A stretch of DNA of 64,000 nucleotides from M55B127 sp034521955 (GCA_034521955.1 JAXHLT010000004.1:73203-137202); one strand, 5' to 3'. Shown: positions 18,755 to 27,894, counted from the first letter of the stretch. The notes: generated by a model not told the origin, from the letters alone. A program made the numbers and translations.

Positions 18755-20404
18755 ATGAAAAACATACTAAAAAAACATTTTTTTACAAAAATACAAAGAG
18801 AAAAATAGAACAATATTTATAATAATTTTAGCCTATATATTAGCAGGTTTTTTGGTATATTATACAGGTGGGACAAGACAAAGTTACCTACATATAATAT
18901 ATATACCTATTTTAATAACTGCTTACTATTATAAAAGACTAGGTGGTTTTTTAGCAGGAATTGCTGCTGGTATAATATTGGGTCCCTTTATGCCACTTAA
19001 TACGGAAACAATGTTAATGCAGGAAGCTGTAAACTGGTTGTTTAGAATGCTATCTTTTATACTTATAGGAACATTTGCCGGTTTATTATTTGATCATTTA
19101 GAGGATCAACTAGAAAAAATTAATCAAATAGCATATTATGAGGAAAATACTGGTCTACCTAATAAAACCAAATTTAAACAAGTGGTTGCTAATAAAGTAA
19201 AAAGGAAGGAAGAATTTCATGTTATTATATTGAGTATAAATAACTATTCAGATATATATAAAGTTATCGGTTCTAAAAATTTTCCTAGGTTTATTAAAAA
19301 GATGGTAAATAATATCAAAAAATATAAAGAATTTGATAGCAATCTCTATTATATAAATGATAGTAAGTATGTAATGTTTGTAAAGAAATTTAAAAAAGAT
19401 GAAATGATAAAAAAATTAAGAGACTTTAATAATTTTTTAAATAAACCTGTGGAATTTGAAAATATATCTATTTTTACTGATATAGTAATGGGAGTTTCAA
19501 CATATCCTGAAACAGGAAATAGCTGTGACCAATTAATTGAAAGGGCCTTTTTGGCTCTTGAAAAAGTAGATAGAAAGAAAATAAACTTCTGGATATTTGA
19601 AGAAACTGAAATAGATATAAACTATAACAATATAGAATTATTAGGTGATGTTGATAATTCTTTAAAAAATGATCACTTTGAACTATATTATCAACCTAAG
19701 ATCAACTTAAAAAATGATACGATAGATACTTATGAAGCATTAATTAGATGGAATCATCCTCAGAAAGGTTTTATTGAACCAAGAGAGTTTATTTCTAAAG
19801 TAGAACAAAGTAGTTTAATTGAACCTTTAACAGAATGGGTTGTAAAAAGAAGTATTGAAGATATTAAATCAAAAAAAGATATTTTCAATGATGAAAACAT
19901 AAATATAGGAATTAATATTTCAGCCCGTAACTTTCAGGATCCACTCTTTATAGATATGTTATTTAATAACTTTGAGAAATATAATTTTGACCCTGCAAAA
20001 TTTGCAATTGAGATAACTGAAACTGATTTAATGTTAGATATGGAAACAAACATAAAAAAACTTAATCAATTGAGAGCTAAGGGTGTAAAAATATATTTAG
20101 ATGACTTTGGAAAAGGCTATTCTTCATTAAAGTATTTAAAAAATTACCAATTGATTTTATTAAAATTGATATATCATTTATTAGTGGAATAGAAGAGACT
20201 CAAGCAAAGAGAGATATTGTGCTTTCTATTATTAGGTTAAGCCATGCACTGGATATGAATGTTGTAGCTGAGGGAGTAGAAACAAAAACCCAGCTAGATT
20301 ATTTAAAAGAAGTGGGTTGTGATTATGCTCAGGGATATTATTTTACAAAACCTGGTAGTAAAGAGGATATGGCGAAGTGGGTAGTTGAATATAATAATAA
20401 ATAA
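18755..20404 (+). pseudogene. Membrane GGDEF/EAL cyclic di-GMP phosphodiesterase, two apparent frameshifts
   Basis: The assembled product is about 550 residues. It has an N-terminal membrane region (about residues 20-95), a degenerate GGDEF domain that lacks a GGDEF motif, and a full EAL domain (YEALIRWNHPQKGFIEP, ETDLMLD, YLDDFGKGYSSL). The EAL domain would hydrolyse cyclic di-GMP. The start ATG 18755 is out of frame with the main body, with a frame change before about 18810 in an A/T-rich run. A second change lies near 20145. Restoring one T there gives the conserved LPIDFIKID, so a one-base deletion in a T homopolymer is likely. The total length is divisible by three, so the two changes compensate. 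Confidence 0.8.
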
Positions 20405-20430
20405 AAATAAAGTGTGATAAATCAAAGAAA

Positions 20431-20466
20431 AAGTGAGTGCAGTTTAACTACCTTGCACTCACTTTT
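20431..20466. terminator. Strong terminator overlapping the 3' end of cysE
   Basis: AGTGAGTGCA (20432-20441) pairs with TGCACTCACT (20454-20463), followed by a T6 run on the plus strand and preceded by A5, giving T5 on the minus strand. The convergent cysE stop codon lies in the loop side, so the last codons of cysE form half of the stem. Confidence 0.8.
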
Positions 20467-21008
20467 TTATATTTATCTTCTTTAACAATTCTAATCTTTT
20501 TATTAACTTCAGCTGGAATACCGATAACAGTAGTATTTTCCTTGACATCATCTAATACAACTGCATTAGCACCAATTTTTGCTCCATCATTTACTGTAAT
20601 TGGACCAAGCACTTTTGAACCAGCACCAATTAAGACATGATTTTTTATAGTAGGATGCCTTTTGAATTTTTTTTCTTTACCAGTAGCTCCGAGTGTTACT
20701 CCGTGGTAAATCACTACATCCTCACCTATTTCAGTGGTTTCTCCAATTACAACTCCGTGTCCGTGATCTATAAACACTTTATTACTCAACTTTGCTCCTG
20801 GATGTATTTCAATTCCGGTTAAAAACCTACCAATCTGTGAAATCATACGAGCAATAAAGTACATCTTTTTATTATATAGTTTATGTGCAACTTTATATAA
20901 GATCTGGGCATGAACAGAAGGATATAAAAATAGTACTTCTGCAAATGACTTAGCAGCCGGATCTTTTTTTATTGTATAGTTAACAATTGTTTTAATATAT
21001 TTAATCAT
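20448..21008 (-). CDS. cysE: Serine O-acetyltransferase CysE
   Basis: CysE acetylates L-serine with acetyl-CoA, giving the substrate of cysteine synthase. The product, about 186 residues, has a short helical N-terminal domain and a left-handed beta-helix of hexapeptide repeats (IHPGAKLSNKVFIDHGHGVV, then IGETTEIGEDVVIYHGVTLG). The catalytic DHG.H region is present. The longer frame begins 15 codons upstream, but start 21008 has a strong AAAGGAGG site. It is short compared with enterobacterial CysE, as in other Firmicutes. It follows cysK by 14 bases in one T-box-controlled operon. Confidence 0.92.
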   Translation of the reverse strand: MIKYIKTIVNYTIKKDPAAKSFAEVLFLYPSVHAQILYKVAHKLYNKKMYFIARMISQIGRFLTGIEIHPGAKLSNKVFIDHGHGVVIGETTEIGEDVVIYHGVTLGATGKEKKFKRHPTIKNHVLIGAGSKVLGPITVNDGAKIGANAVVLDDVKENTTVIGIPAEVNKKIRIVKEDKYKKVSAR

Positions 21009-21022
21009 CTTGAACCTCCTTT

Positions 21023-21922
21023 TTAATAATCGACGATTGAGAGATACTTCCAACCGCTGTCAGGTGAAACAGTAACAATCTTTTTGTTTTTATATTTTCT
21101 AGCTGCTTTTACTGCTGCAGCTACATTTGCACCACTTGAGATACCAGTGAATAGCCCTTCTTTTTTTACTAATTCTTTAGTATAATCATAAGCTTCTTCA
21201 TTTTTAACAGTTATTATTTCATCAAGCACTGAAGTATCCATAATTGCTGGTATAAAGCCTGCTCCAATACCCTGAATTTTATGTGAACCTGGTTTTTGTC
21301 CAGAAAGTACAGCAGAGTTTGAAGGCTCAACAGCAATTATTTTAATATCTTTATTGTATTCCTTTAATTTCTTGCCAACACCGGTAATCGTACCACCTGT
21401 GCCAACTCCTGCAACAAAAATATCTATATCAGATAACTGTTCAATAATTTCAGGACCAGTGTTTTCATAATGAGATAAAACATTTCCTTTATTTTTAAAT
21501 TGATCAAGCATTACGTAATCATTTTCTTTGCTTAGTTTTTTAGCTAGTTCAATTGAACCATTCATTCCTTTGTTACCATCAGTTAAGATGATTTCTGCTC
21601 CATACATCTTCATTATCTTTCTTCTTTCCTTAGACATTGTGTCAGGCATAACAAGTATTGATTTATAGCCTTTAAGTTTGCTGATTAGGGCAATTGCAAT
21701 CCCTGTGTTACCACTGGTAGGTTCTATTACAGTACTGTTTTCTTTTAGGTGACCTGCTTCTTCAGCTAGTTCAAACATTTTTTTAACAGGTCTATCTTTA
21801 ATTGATCCACCGGGATTGTTCCCTTCCAGTTTTACAAAAATATCAGATCTTAAGCCTTTTGTCAATTTATTTAGTTTTACCATCTTTGTATTACCGATTA
21901 ATTCTATAACATTGTTTAACAT
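21023..21922 (-). CDS. cysK: Cysteine synthase (O-acetylserine sulfhydrylase)
   Basis: CysK makes cysteine from O-acetylserine and sulfide using PLP. The 299-residue protein has the PLP lysine motif NPGGSIKDRP near residue 35, EPTSGNTGIAIA (substrate loop), GVGTGGTITGVG (phosphate-binding loop) and GISSGANVAA. Length and motif order are canonical. GAGGAGG lies upstream of ATG 21922, and the Cys-type T-box leader precedes it. cysE, which provides its substrate, follows directly. Confidence 0.94.
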   Translation of the reverse strand: MLNNVIELIGNTKMVKLNKLTKGLRSDIFVKLEGNNPGGSIKDRPVKKMFELAEEAGHLKENSTVIEPTSGNTGIAIALISKLKGYKSILVMPDTMSKERRKIMKMYGAEIILTDGNKGMNGSIELAKKLSKENDYVMLDQFKNKGNVLSHYENTGPEIIEQLSDIDIFVAGVGTGGTITGVGKKLKEYNKDIKIIAVEPSNSAVLSGQKPGSHKIQGIGAGFIPAIMDTSVLDEIITVKNEEAYDYTKELVKKEGLFTGISSGANVAAAVKAARKYKNKKIVTVSPDSGWKYLSIVDY

Positions 21923-21947
21923 TATAATTGATTCCTCCTCAAAAAAA

Positions 21948-22195
21948 TATAAAAAACCGCCCTTATATAATATAAAGGCGGTTTAAACTCGCGGTTCCAC
22001 TTTAATTTTTACTTATTTTTAGGTACTGTCATACCCTAATCACTATAACGGGTGATAATCCGGTGTAGACCTACTTAGTTCGGCACACAGCTCCAAAGGG
22101 CACTTCCCAAATAAAAGAAATTCAGAAACTCTCAGCCTGGGTTTCCTCTCTGTAAAACTTCCTTTAAGGTACTTTCCTTTTTCCAAGCTTTTTAA
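21948..22195 (-). promoter_or_regulatory. T-box leader, specifier read as TGC (Cys), controlling cysK-cysE
   Basis: Read on the minus strand, this region has the elements of a tRNA-sensing T-box. The conserved T-box sequence GTGGAACCGCG lies at 21989-22002. An AGTAGG-type element lies near 22070, and a long Stem I lies at about 22095-22195. A terminator stem (AAACCGCC with GGCGGTTT, 21954-21984) ends in T6. In the specifier region (near 22100) the sequence GGGAAGTGCCCTTTGGAG places TGC at the codon position, which would bind uncharged tRNA-Cys. This matches the downstream cysteine biosynthesis genes. The specifier assignment is by eye. Confidence 0.88.
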
Positions 22196-22214
22196 TTATG
22201 TTGATTTATTCATA

Positions 22215-22243
22215 AGTATAGTATAGTTGAGCAAGCTTGTCAA
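22215..22243 (-). promoter_or_regulatory. Sigma-A-type promoter for the T-box/cysK operon
   Basis: On the minus strand TTGACA (22238-22243) and TATACT (22215-22220) are separated by exactly 17 bases, directly upstream of the T-box leader. Confidence 0.75.
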
Positions 22244-22338
22244 GTTATACAATATATTCTGAAAATTTATACATTAAAGGTAATTTCATATAAATGAGCC
22301 TTGAATTGACAGTATTAATAACAATATAAAAAAGACTT

Positions 22339-22440
22339 TACCCCATTTTTGTTGAATATAGTTAATAGGAAAAAACAAAAATACTCACAAAAAAGAGGTG
22401 AAACCTATTAATAACTATATTCAACAACTGGGGTAGTAAA
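22339..22440. repeat. Long imperfect inverted repeat, about 31 bp arms
   Basis: The arm at 22339-22369 (starting TACCCCA, containing GTTGAATATAGTTA and ending ATAGG) is nearly complementary to the arm at 22404-22436 (starting CCTAT and ending TGGGGTA). A 34-base A-rich loop separates them. It lies just before the transposase remnant and could be an IS end, a small non-autonomous element or an RNA hairpin. I do not see a matching copy beyond the remnant's 3' end. Confidence 0.5.
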
Positions 22441-22444
22441 CTTG

Positions 22445-23018
22445 ATTAGCACCATAATAAGTTAACCTGGTTTGGCTGGAAAGTCCATCTGGCAGTAGAT
22501 ACTACAAGTGAACTACCGCTTGCAATCTCTATAACACCAGCCAATAAAAGCGATGGCGATAAGGCTTTACCCCTAGTACAAAAAGTCAGCCGGCTATTAT
22601 GATTACAAAAAAACTTCTGTCTGCAGTGCTGGTCACAAGATGGTCTACTGGGGTCATTACAATGGAGATAACAAATTTAGATGTCCGCATGTCTGTGGCA
22701 AAGTAGACTGCGTACATGGATCTGCCTGGTGTTTAAGATTCAAATTATGGTTCTGTTACTAAAACAAGGCCTAAACAGGATCCACGCTATAGTTCGATTC
22801 CCCATTGTGGATCAAGTAATTGGGAGAACATTTATGACGAAAGAACCAGTGTTGAAAGGACCTTTTCTAGGTTAAAAGAAAATCTTGGCTTGAAAAATAT
22901 AAGGGTTAAAGGAAAAAAGAAAGTCATGACCCATATATTGTTAAGCAGCATTAGTTTGATTGCTGCCAAGATATCAACAGTAAAAGTTAATAATCAGCAA
23001 CAAGAACAAGCTGCCTAG
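22445..23018 (+). pseudogene. Remnant of a DDE-type (IS4-like superfamily) transposase
   Basis: Pieces of one transposase are readable in different frames. They are WFGWKVHLAVDTTSELPLAI with TPANKSDGDKA (22455-22590), a Cys/His-rich insert with RCPHVCGKVDC (22600-22720), and the C-terminal block DERTSVERTFSRLKENLGLK through the stop at 23016-23018. These are catalytic-core and C-terminal signatures of DDE transposases. The N-terminal part is missing and at least two frame changes are needed, so the element is dead. Confidence 0.75.
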
Positions 23019-23375
23019 ATTTAGATATTTTGAAAGATATTATCTACTTACCCAGGATATCTATACCTAATTGGTCTGGAATATATTGTAAATTAGCAGT
23101 TTGAACTAAATTTACTTATGTTCAAGGAAAAATCAACTTGACCGATTCAAAAATTTTTTAAGAACTAAATAAGGCAATTATGAAAGAGCCTTATAGTAAT
23201 AAAGAAATACTTTTTTTAAAAATTTCCACGTAGAATAAAGTAATATTATGAATATTATGTATAAAAATAGATGTATTTTGCAATTTATGATATACTACTA
23301 ACATAATTTGCTGATTAAACACATTAGAATATGTCCCCAAATGAAAAGAAAATCTTTTGGACTGGGGTGAACTCA
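23019..23375. other. Intergenic region, no gene seen
   Basis: AT-rich spacer of about 357 bases between the transposase remnant and the CPBP gene. A possible -10 (TATACT, 23290-23295) lies about 80 bases before the next start. I see no RNA gene, repeat or supported reading frame. Confidence 0.5.
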
Positions 23376-24060
23376 ATGAGTAAAAAATTATTTTATGTAT
23401 GGACAGTTGCAGCATTATTTTTATTATTCTACCAATCACAACTATTTGGAACAGATACTCCATTATATACTATCATTTGGCTTATCTTTAACATTTCTTG
23501 TGGTTTTATTATCAAGTGATTCTAAGTATGCTGGTTTTACAAAGGTGAAATTCAGTGAATTTCTTTTAGTGTTTTTTTTAAACCTTATCTTTTTGGCTGC
23601 AATATTTGTTGTTTTAGAACCGCTTTCCGGAACATTTAGGCTTGTAATTGATAAAACAATTAGAAGTCCATTAATTGATCCTGCTTATTATTGGATAACA
23701 AGATATGAGGGATGGAAAGGGGTTGGAGGGTTCTTTTTAACAAACTTTATTATATTAATCTTTGCAGAAGAAATATTTTTTAGGGGATTTTTAATTCAAT
23801 ACATATCTCTAAAAATGAATAAGTTTTGGGGAGTATTGATTCAGGCCTTTATCTTTTTATTTTTTATTGTAATTTTAAATTTTAACTTACCACCAGTAGA
23901 AAATTATATATTTCTTGTTGGATATTCATTTTTTGGCCGAGGAATAATCGGAGGTTGGGCTGCAGCTCGAACAGATAGTATCTGGCCGTCCTTATTTGCA
24001 GTTACAATTGTTAATACCTTGATTATTGTATTTTATTTTTACTATCCATTTATATTATAA
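23376..24060 (+). pseudogene. CPBP-family intramembrane protease homologue, one apparent frameshift
   Basis: The product is about 228 residues with roughly six hydrophobic segments. It contains motif 1 of the CPBP (CAAX protease and bacteriocin-processing) family, FAEEIFFRGFL, in the second frame. Start ATG 23376 follows GGGGTG. The first frame stops at 23519, and the second is open through the same region to 24060, so a frame change is needed near 23455-23475. The histidines normally found in motifs 2 and 3 are not visible: FLFFIVILNF and SLFAVTIVNT stand where FxxxH and H..N are expected. It may therefore not be an active protease. Confidence 0.65.
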
Positions 24061-24080
24061 AATCTAAATACTTAGTTAAT

Positions 24081-24110
24081 AGACTGCTCAAATTAAGCAG
24101 TCTTTTTCTT
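24081..24110 (+). terminator. Terminator after the CPBP gene
   Basis: AGACTGCT (24081-24088) pairs with AGCAGTCT (24096-24103), followed by T-rich TTTCTTTTT. Confidence 0.8.
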
Positions 24111-24166
24111 TTTAATAAAGGATTTCTAATATAATATAATAATATATACATTAGGATGTGATAGAT

Positions 24167-24916
24167 ATGGATGATATTATATACTCCCTTGGTTGGGATG
24201 TCGGGGGCTGGATGGGTAAAAATAATAGTTTTGTTTTAATAAAAGCAGTAAATAATAGTATTGATAAGTGGTTCTATTTAGAAAACAACTTTCAAATCAA
24301 GGAGAATAATCTTTTTGAGCTTGAAGAAGTAATATATGAATTAACAGATGATTATTATAAAAAAGAGATGAACTTAGTAGTTGGTATTGATGCCCCCTTA
24401 ACTTTTCCAAAGGATTTTATTACATTTTTAAAAAATGAAAAAGAATATATCAAAAAACCAAAGTTAGAGATATATAATAATCTTGCCTATAGAGATACTG
24501 ACCGCTATATATATGAAAAGTACAACAAAAAGCCGCTTTCAGCATCCTTTGATAGATTAGGAAATAATGCGACAGTTGCGATGAGTCACCTTAGATACTG
24601 GAGTAAGGAATATGATATTAATCAAGAGATTAGATTTAAAAAAGATAAGATAAATGTAATAGAAACCTATCCTGCTTTAGTAAAACCCGGTAAGTATAAA
24701 AAAGCATTTTCAAAAATAGATAAGATAATACCAGATGGTATTAAACATGGTACAGACACCTATGATGCAGCTTTATGTGCATTAATGGCCATACAGTTTG
24801 GATATAGAAATCGTTTTAAGGGTCTGCCTACTTTAGTATATCCACCAAAAAATAATAGTATTTATGAAAAAGAAGGTTGGATTTATCATTTTGATTTAGA
24901 CCAAATTAAACAATAG
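24167..24916 (+). CDS. DUF429 family protein (predicted RNase H-like fold)
   Basis: This 249-residue soluble protein opens with a strand carrying an acidic residue (SLGWDVGGWMG). It has the internal motif VVGIDAPLTFP and ends in GTDTYDAALCALMAIQFGYR. These three blocks are the DUF429 pattern, predicted RNase H-like nucleases of unknown role. The start is placed at ATG 24167 because AGGATG lies at a suitable distance, whereas GTG 24158 would be too close to it. It lies 11 bases before mgsA and may share its transcript. Confidence 0.75.
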   Translation: MDDIIYSLGWDVGGWMGKNNSFVLIKAVNNSIDKWFYLENNFQIKENNLFELEEVIYELTDDYYKKEMNLVVGIDAPLTFPKDFITFLKNEKEYIKKPKLEIYNNLAYRDTDRYIYEKYNKKPLSASFDRLGNNATVAMSHLRYWSKEYDINQEIRFKKDKINVIETYPALVKPGKYKKAFSKIDKIIPDGIKHGTDTYDAALCALMAIQFGYRNRFKGLPTLVYPPKNNSIYEKEGWIYHFDLDQIKQ

Positions 24917-24927
24917 GAGTTGATTAA

Positions 24928-25296
24928 ATGTTTAGAATTGCATTAATTGCTCATGATGAGAAAAAAGATGATATGGTTGATTTTGTAAAAAATCATCTTG
25001 AACTGCTTAAGAACTGTAACTTAATAGCAACTGGTACAACAGGTAAAATAATTAACCAAAAAACAAAGTTAAAGGTCAAAAGAATGGCCTCTGGACCATT
25101 AGGAGGAGATCAAATGATTGGTGCTGAAGTTGCTAAGAATAATTTAGACTGTATCATCTTTTTAAGAGATCCTTTAACATCACATCCCCATGAACCTGAT
25201 ATTACAGGGCTGCTTAGAGTATGTGATGTCCATAATGTACCTCTGGCAACTAATCTAAAAACAGCTGATTTAGTTTTAGAAGGATTATTGGAATAA
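24928..25296 (+). CDS. mgsA: Methylglyoxal synthase
   Basis: MgsA converts dihydroxyacetone phosphate to methylglyoxal and phosphate, an overflow route when sugar phosphates build up. The 122-residue protein has the family blocks: IALIAHDEKKDDMV, the phosphate-binding ATGTTGK, MASGPLGGDQMIGAEVA and DPLTSHPHEPDI, which includes the catalytic Asp and His. It is slightly shorter than E. coli MgsA, as in Firmicutes. GGAGTTG precedes the start. Confidence 0.93.
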   Translation: MFRIALIAHDEKKDDMVDFVKNHLELLKNCNLIATGTTGKIINQKTKLKVKRMASGPLGGDQMIGAEVAKNNLDCIIFLRDPLTSHPHEPDITGLLRVCDVHNVPLATNLKTADLVLEGLLE

Positions 25297-25310
25297 AAAG
25301 AATATTGAGA

Positions 25311-25658
25311 TTAAAGTCCTTGAGCGATTAGGTTACCAAGAGTAAAAAATACTAATCCTAAAAATAAGTTAAAGAATAAAATCCTGGCTGCTTTGGTATA
25401 CAACCGATTAGAAAACTTATTAATCATCAGATAGTCAAAAAGTGAAAAAGAGATAAAAGATGATAAGATAATATTTTCAAAGAGAGATTGATTTGAAAAT
25501 AGGTTTGAATAATAAACTAAAATAAACCCTAAAATAAAAGTTCCTATTCCATTTAAAAGATGGTGATAGGTTCTTTTTTTATTTTTAATCAGTTTAGACA
25601 GTATGTATCTTATTAAACCACCAATTAATCCACCTAGAATTATAAAGAAGTAATTCAT
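25311..25658 (-). CDS. FluC/CrcB-like fluoride channel homologue, divergent
   Basis: This is a 115-residue protein with four hydrophobic segments, the size and topology of dual-topology FluC (CrcB) fluoride exporters. The N-terminal GGLIGGLIRYILSKL and LNGIGTFILGF match the family blocks GxxxGxxxRY and N..G.F.LG. However, the TTFSTF-type pore motif is replaced by SSFISFSLFDYL, so fluoride transport is uncertain. GGAGGCTTC lies upstream of ATG 25658. No fluoride riboswitch is apparent before it. Confidence 0.55.
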   Translation of the reverse strand: MNYFFIILGGLIGGLIRYILSKLIKNKKRTYHHLLNGIGTFILGFILVYYSNLFSNQSLFENIILSSFISFSLFDYLMINKFSNRLYTKAARILFFNLFLGLVFFTLGNLIAQGL

Positions 25659-25768
25659 CTTGAAGCCTCCTTGAAATTAATTAACTCTCCAATACTTCTA
25701 ATATATTATAATACCTTTGATTTACTTATGCAAATCTTCATCGAGTATGTTACGGCTTGATTGCCATT

Positions 25769-25796
25769 GTTAACTAAATGTTAACGTCTTGTTAAA
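25769..25796 (+). promoter_or_regulatory. Pho-box-like direct repeats upstream of pstS
   Basis: Three direct repeats, GTTAAC (25769), GTTAAC (25780) and GTTAAA (25791), are spaced exactly 11 bases apart and end 15 bases before the -35 of the pst promoter. Repeats of this kind at one-turn spacing are the layout of PhoP binding sites in Firmicutes. Confidence 0.65.
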
Positions 25797-25811
25797 ACAG
25801 TCCAAACCCCA

Positions 25812-25840
25812 TTGACTTAAGCACTATATAGGATTATGAT
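25812..25840 (+). promoter_or_regulatory. Promoter of the pst operon
   Basis: TTGACT (25812-25817) and TATGAT (25835-25840) are separated by 17 bases, 54 bases before pstS. Confidence 0.65.
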
Positions 25841-25894
25841 TAATTTGTAAGATAATAAAAGAAAAAAATATTTTAAATCTTGAGGAGGATTTTA

Positions 25895-26800
25895 ATGAAA
25901 AAAATTAGTGTTTTAATGTTGGTGGCTTTAATCGGACTTGTATCTTTTTCAATGGTAGGTTCTGCACAAGACTTAGAGGGATCAGTAAAAATTGATGGTT
26001 CAAGTACAGTTTATCCAGTAACTCAAGCAATGGCTGAAGAGTTTTCATATGTTAATTCTAAAGTTAGAGTTCCTGTAGGTATTTCCGGTACAGGTGGAGG
26101 AATGGAAAAATTTGCTATTGGTGAAACTGATATCAGTAATGCATCACGTGAAATAAAAGATTCTGAGGCAGCAAAGGCTAAAGAAAATGGTATAGAATTC
26201 ACAAAATTTACAGTAGCCTATGATGGAATAACAGTTGTAGTTAATCCAGAGAATGACTGGGCAAATGATATAACAGTTGAAGAACTACAGAAAATCTGGG
26301 AACCAGGTAGTTCTGTAGAAACCTGGAGTGATGTAAGACCAGAATGGCCAAATGAAGAAATAGAACTTTACGGCCCTGGTGCTGACTCAGGTACTTTTGA
26401 TTACTTCACAGGTGCAATTGTAGGTAATGAAAGTGAAAGTAGAGCTGACTATACAGCTAGTGAAGATGATAATGTATTAGTACAGGGTGTATCCGGTAGT
26501 AAGTATGCTTTAGGATACTTCGGATATGCTTACTTTGAAGAAAACCAAAATAAGCTTAAAGCTCTAGCGATAAATGGTGTAAAACCAAATCCTGAAAATA
26601 TTGAAACTAATAAATACACACCACTATCTAGACCATTATTCATCTATGTAAACAATGCAAGTGTTAAAAGACCAGAAGTAGAAGCTTTCTTAAACTTCTA
26701 TTTTGAAAATGCTAGAGAGTTAGTCCCAATGGTTGGATATGTTGCATTAACATCATATGAAGATCAATTAGATAAGGTTAAAGAATTAGCAAATAATTAA
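25895..26800 (+). CDS. pstS: Phosphate-binding protein PstS
   Basis: PstS captures phosphate outside the inner membrane for the Pst ABC transporter. The product is about 301 residues. It has a signal peptide ending near SMVGSAQD, the phosphate-binding blocks KIDGSSTVYPVT and GISGTGGGMEKF, then ISNASREIK and YGPGADSGTFDYF. An in-frame TTG lies five codons upstream. ATG 25895 is chosen because GAGGAGG precedes it and it opens the signal peptide. There is no lipobox cysteine, so the protein is probably free in a periplasm, which again suggests a diderm envelope. Confidence 0.93.
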   Translation: MKKISVLMLVALIGLVSFSMVGSAQDLEGSVKIDGSSTVYPVTQAMAEEFSYVNSKVRVPVGISGTGGGMEKFAIGETDISNASREIKDSEAAKAKENGIEFTKFTVAYDGITVVVNPENDWANDITVEELQKIWEPGSSVETWSDVRPEWPNEEIELYGPGADSGTFDYFTGAIVGNESESRADYTASEDDNVLVQGVSGSKYALGYFGYAYFEENQNKLKALAINGVKPNPENIETNKYTPLSRPLFIYVNNASVKRPEVEAFLNFYFENARELVPMVGYVALTSYEDQLDKVKELANN

Positions 26801-26848
26801 AAAGAAATATACAGGCAAATAAATACCCCTAATATTTGTTTTATACCC

Positions 26849-26876
26849 GAGGAGCGCCTATTAATAGGCTCTCCTC
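26849..26876 (+). other. Intercistronic hairpin between pstS and pstC
   Basis: GAGGAG (26849-26854) pairs with CTCCTC (26871-26876) and GCCTA with TAGGC inside it; there is no following T-run. Such a stem after a binding-protein gene typically protects its 3' end, giving more PstS than permease. Confidence 0.6.
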
Positions 26877-26917
26877 ACACCTGTTTATATAAATTCAATA
26901 GAAAGGATGCTTAATAT

Positions 26918-27894
26918 ATGTCAGAGAAAAATATCCAAAAAAAGAAAAATCCTCCTTTATAGATAAATTAACAAATAAACTGTTTGATCCTAAGATTAGA
27001 TATATGAGTTCTGGTAAAAATAGAAATAGATGGGTACAGTATATATTAATACTTGCAGCATTAATTACTATAATAACTACTTTTGGAATAGTATATATAC
27101 TTGTAAGTGATTCAGTAATGTTTTTTAAAGAAATTTCAGTTACAGATTTCTTGTTTGGTAAAGTGTGGAATCCTTTAATTGAACCAAATAAATCATATGG
27201 AGTTTTACCTTTAGTAATGGGTACATTATACATTACCTTTGGTGCTGCTATAATTGCTTTACCATTAGGATTAGGAAGTGCAATCTATTTAACTGAATAT
27301 GCATCACCTAGGTTTAGAAAAATAGTTAAGCCTATATTAGAAATATTGGCTGGTGTCCCAACCGTAGTTTATGGATACTTTGCTTTAACATTTATTACAC
27401 CGAATATAATAAAACCACTGTTTCCTCAAGCGGGCACATTTAATGCCTTAAGTGCTAGTATAGCAGTAGGTATTATGATTTTACCAATGGTTGTATCTTT
27501 AAGTGAAGATGCTTTAAGTGCAGTACCTTCTCAGATAAGAGAAGGGGCTTACGGACTAGGTTCAACCAGGTTTGAAGTTGCTACAAGAGTAATGCTGCCG
27601 GCCTCACTTTCCGGTATCTTATCTTCATTTATTCTGGCAATTTCAAGAGCAATTGGTGAAACAATGATCGTGGCTATTGCAGCAGGTATGCGACCACAAC
27701 TAACAAGTAGTTTTTTAAAGCCTATTCAAACTATGACAAGTTATATTGTACAGGTTAGCTTAGGTGATACACCGGTTGGATCCCTGGACTATTATACGAT
27801 CTTTGCAGTAGGTTTATTATTATTTTTAATAACACTATCTTTAAATTTAGTCAGTCACATTATACTTCGCAAGTACAGAGAGGTGTATGAATAA
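26918..27894 (+). CDS. pstC: Phosphate ABC transporter permease PstC, N-terminal frame broken
   Basis: PstC is one of two permease subunits of the phosphate transporter. Its main frame (open to 27894, in-frame ATG 27004) has six hydrophobic segments. It carries the binding-protein-dependent permease signature (EGAYGLGSTRFEVATRVMLP) and GVPTVVYGYFAL. A well-placed start (ATG 26918 after GAAAGGA) gives MSEKNIQKK and then stops. Changing the length of the A7 run near 26937 links it to SSFIDKLTNKLFDPKIRYM and the main frame. A homopolymer error or a real frameshift are both possible; translation from ATG 27004 would lose about 29 residues. It overlaps pstA by one base. Confidence 0.85.

Noticed and set aside
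22681..22875. Plus-strand open frame of 64 codons within the transposase remnant
   Set aside because: It runs in a different frame from the recognisable transposase pieces and has no motif.
25659..25768. Possible fluoride riboswitch before the FluC-like gene
   Set aside because: I could not find the conserved pseudoknot sequences on the minus strand; only a ribosome site and AT-rich DNA are visible.
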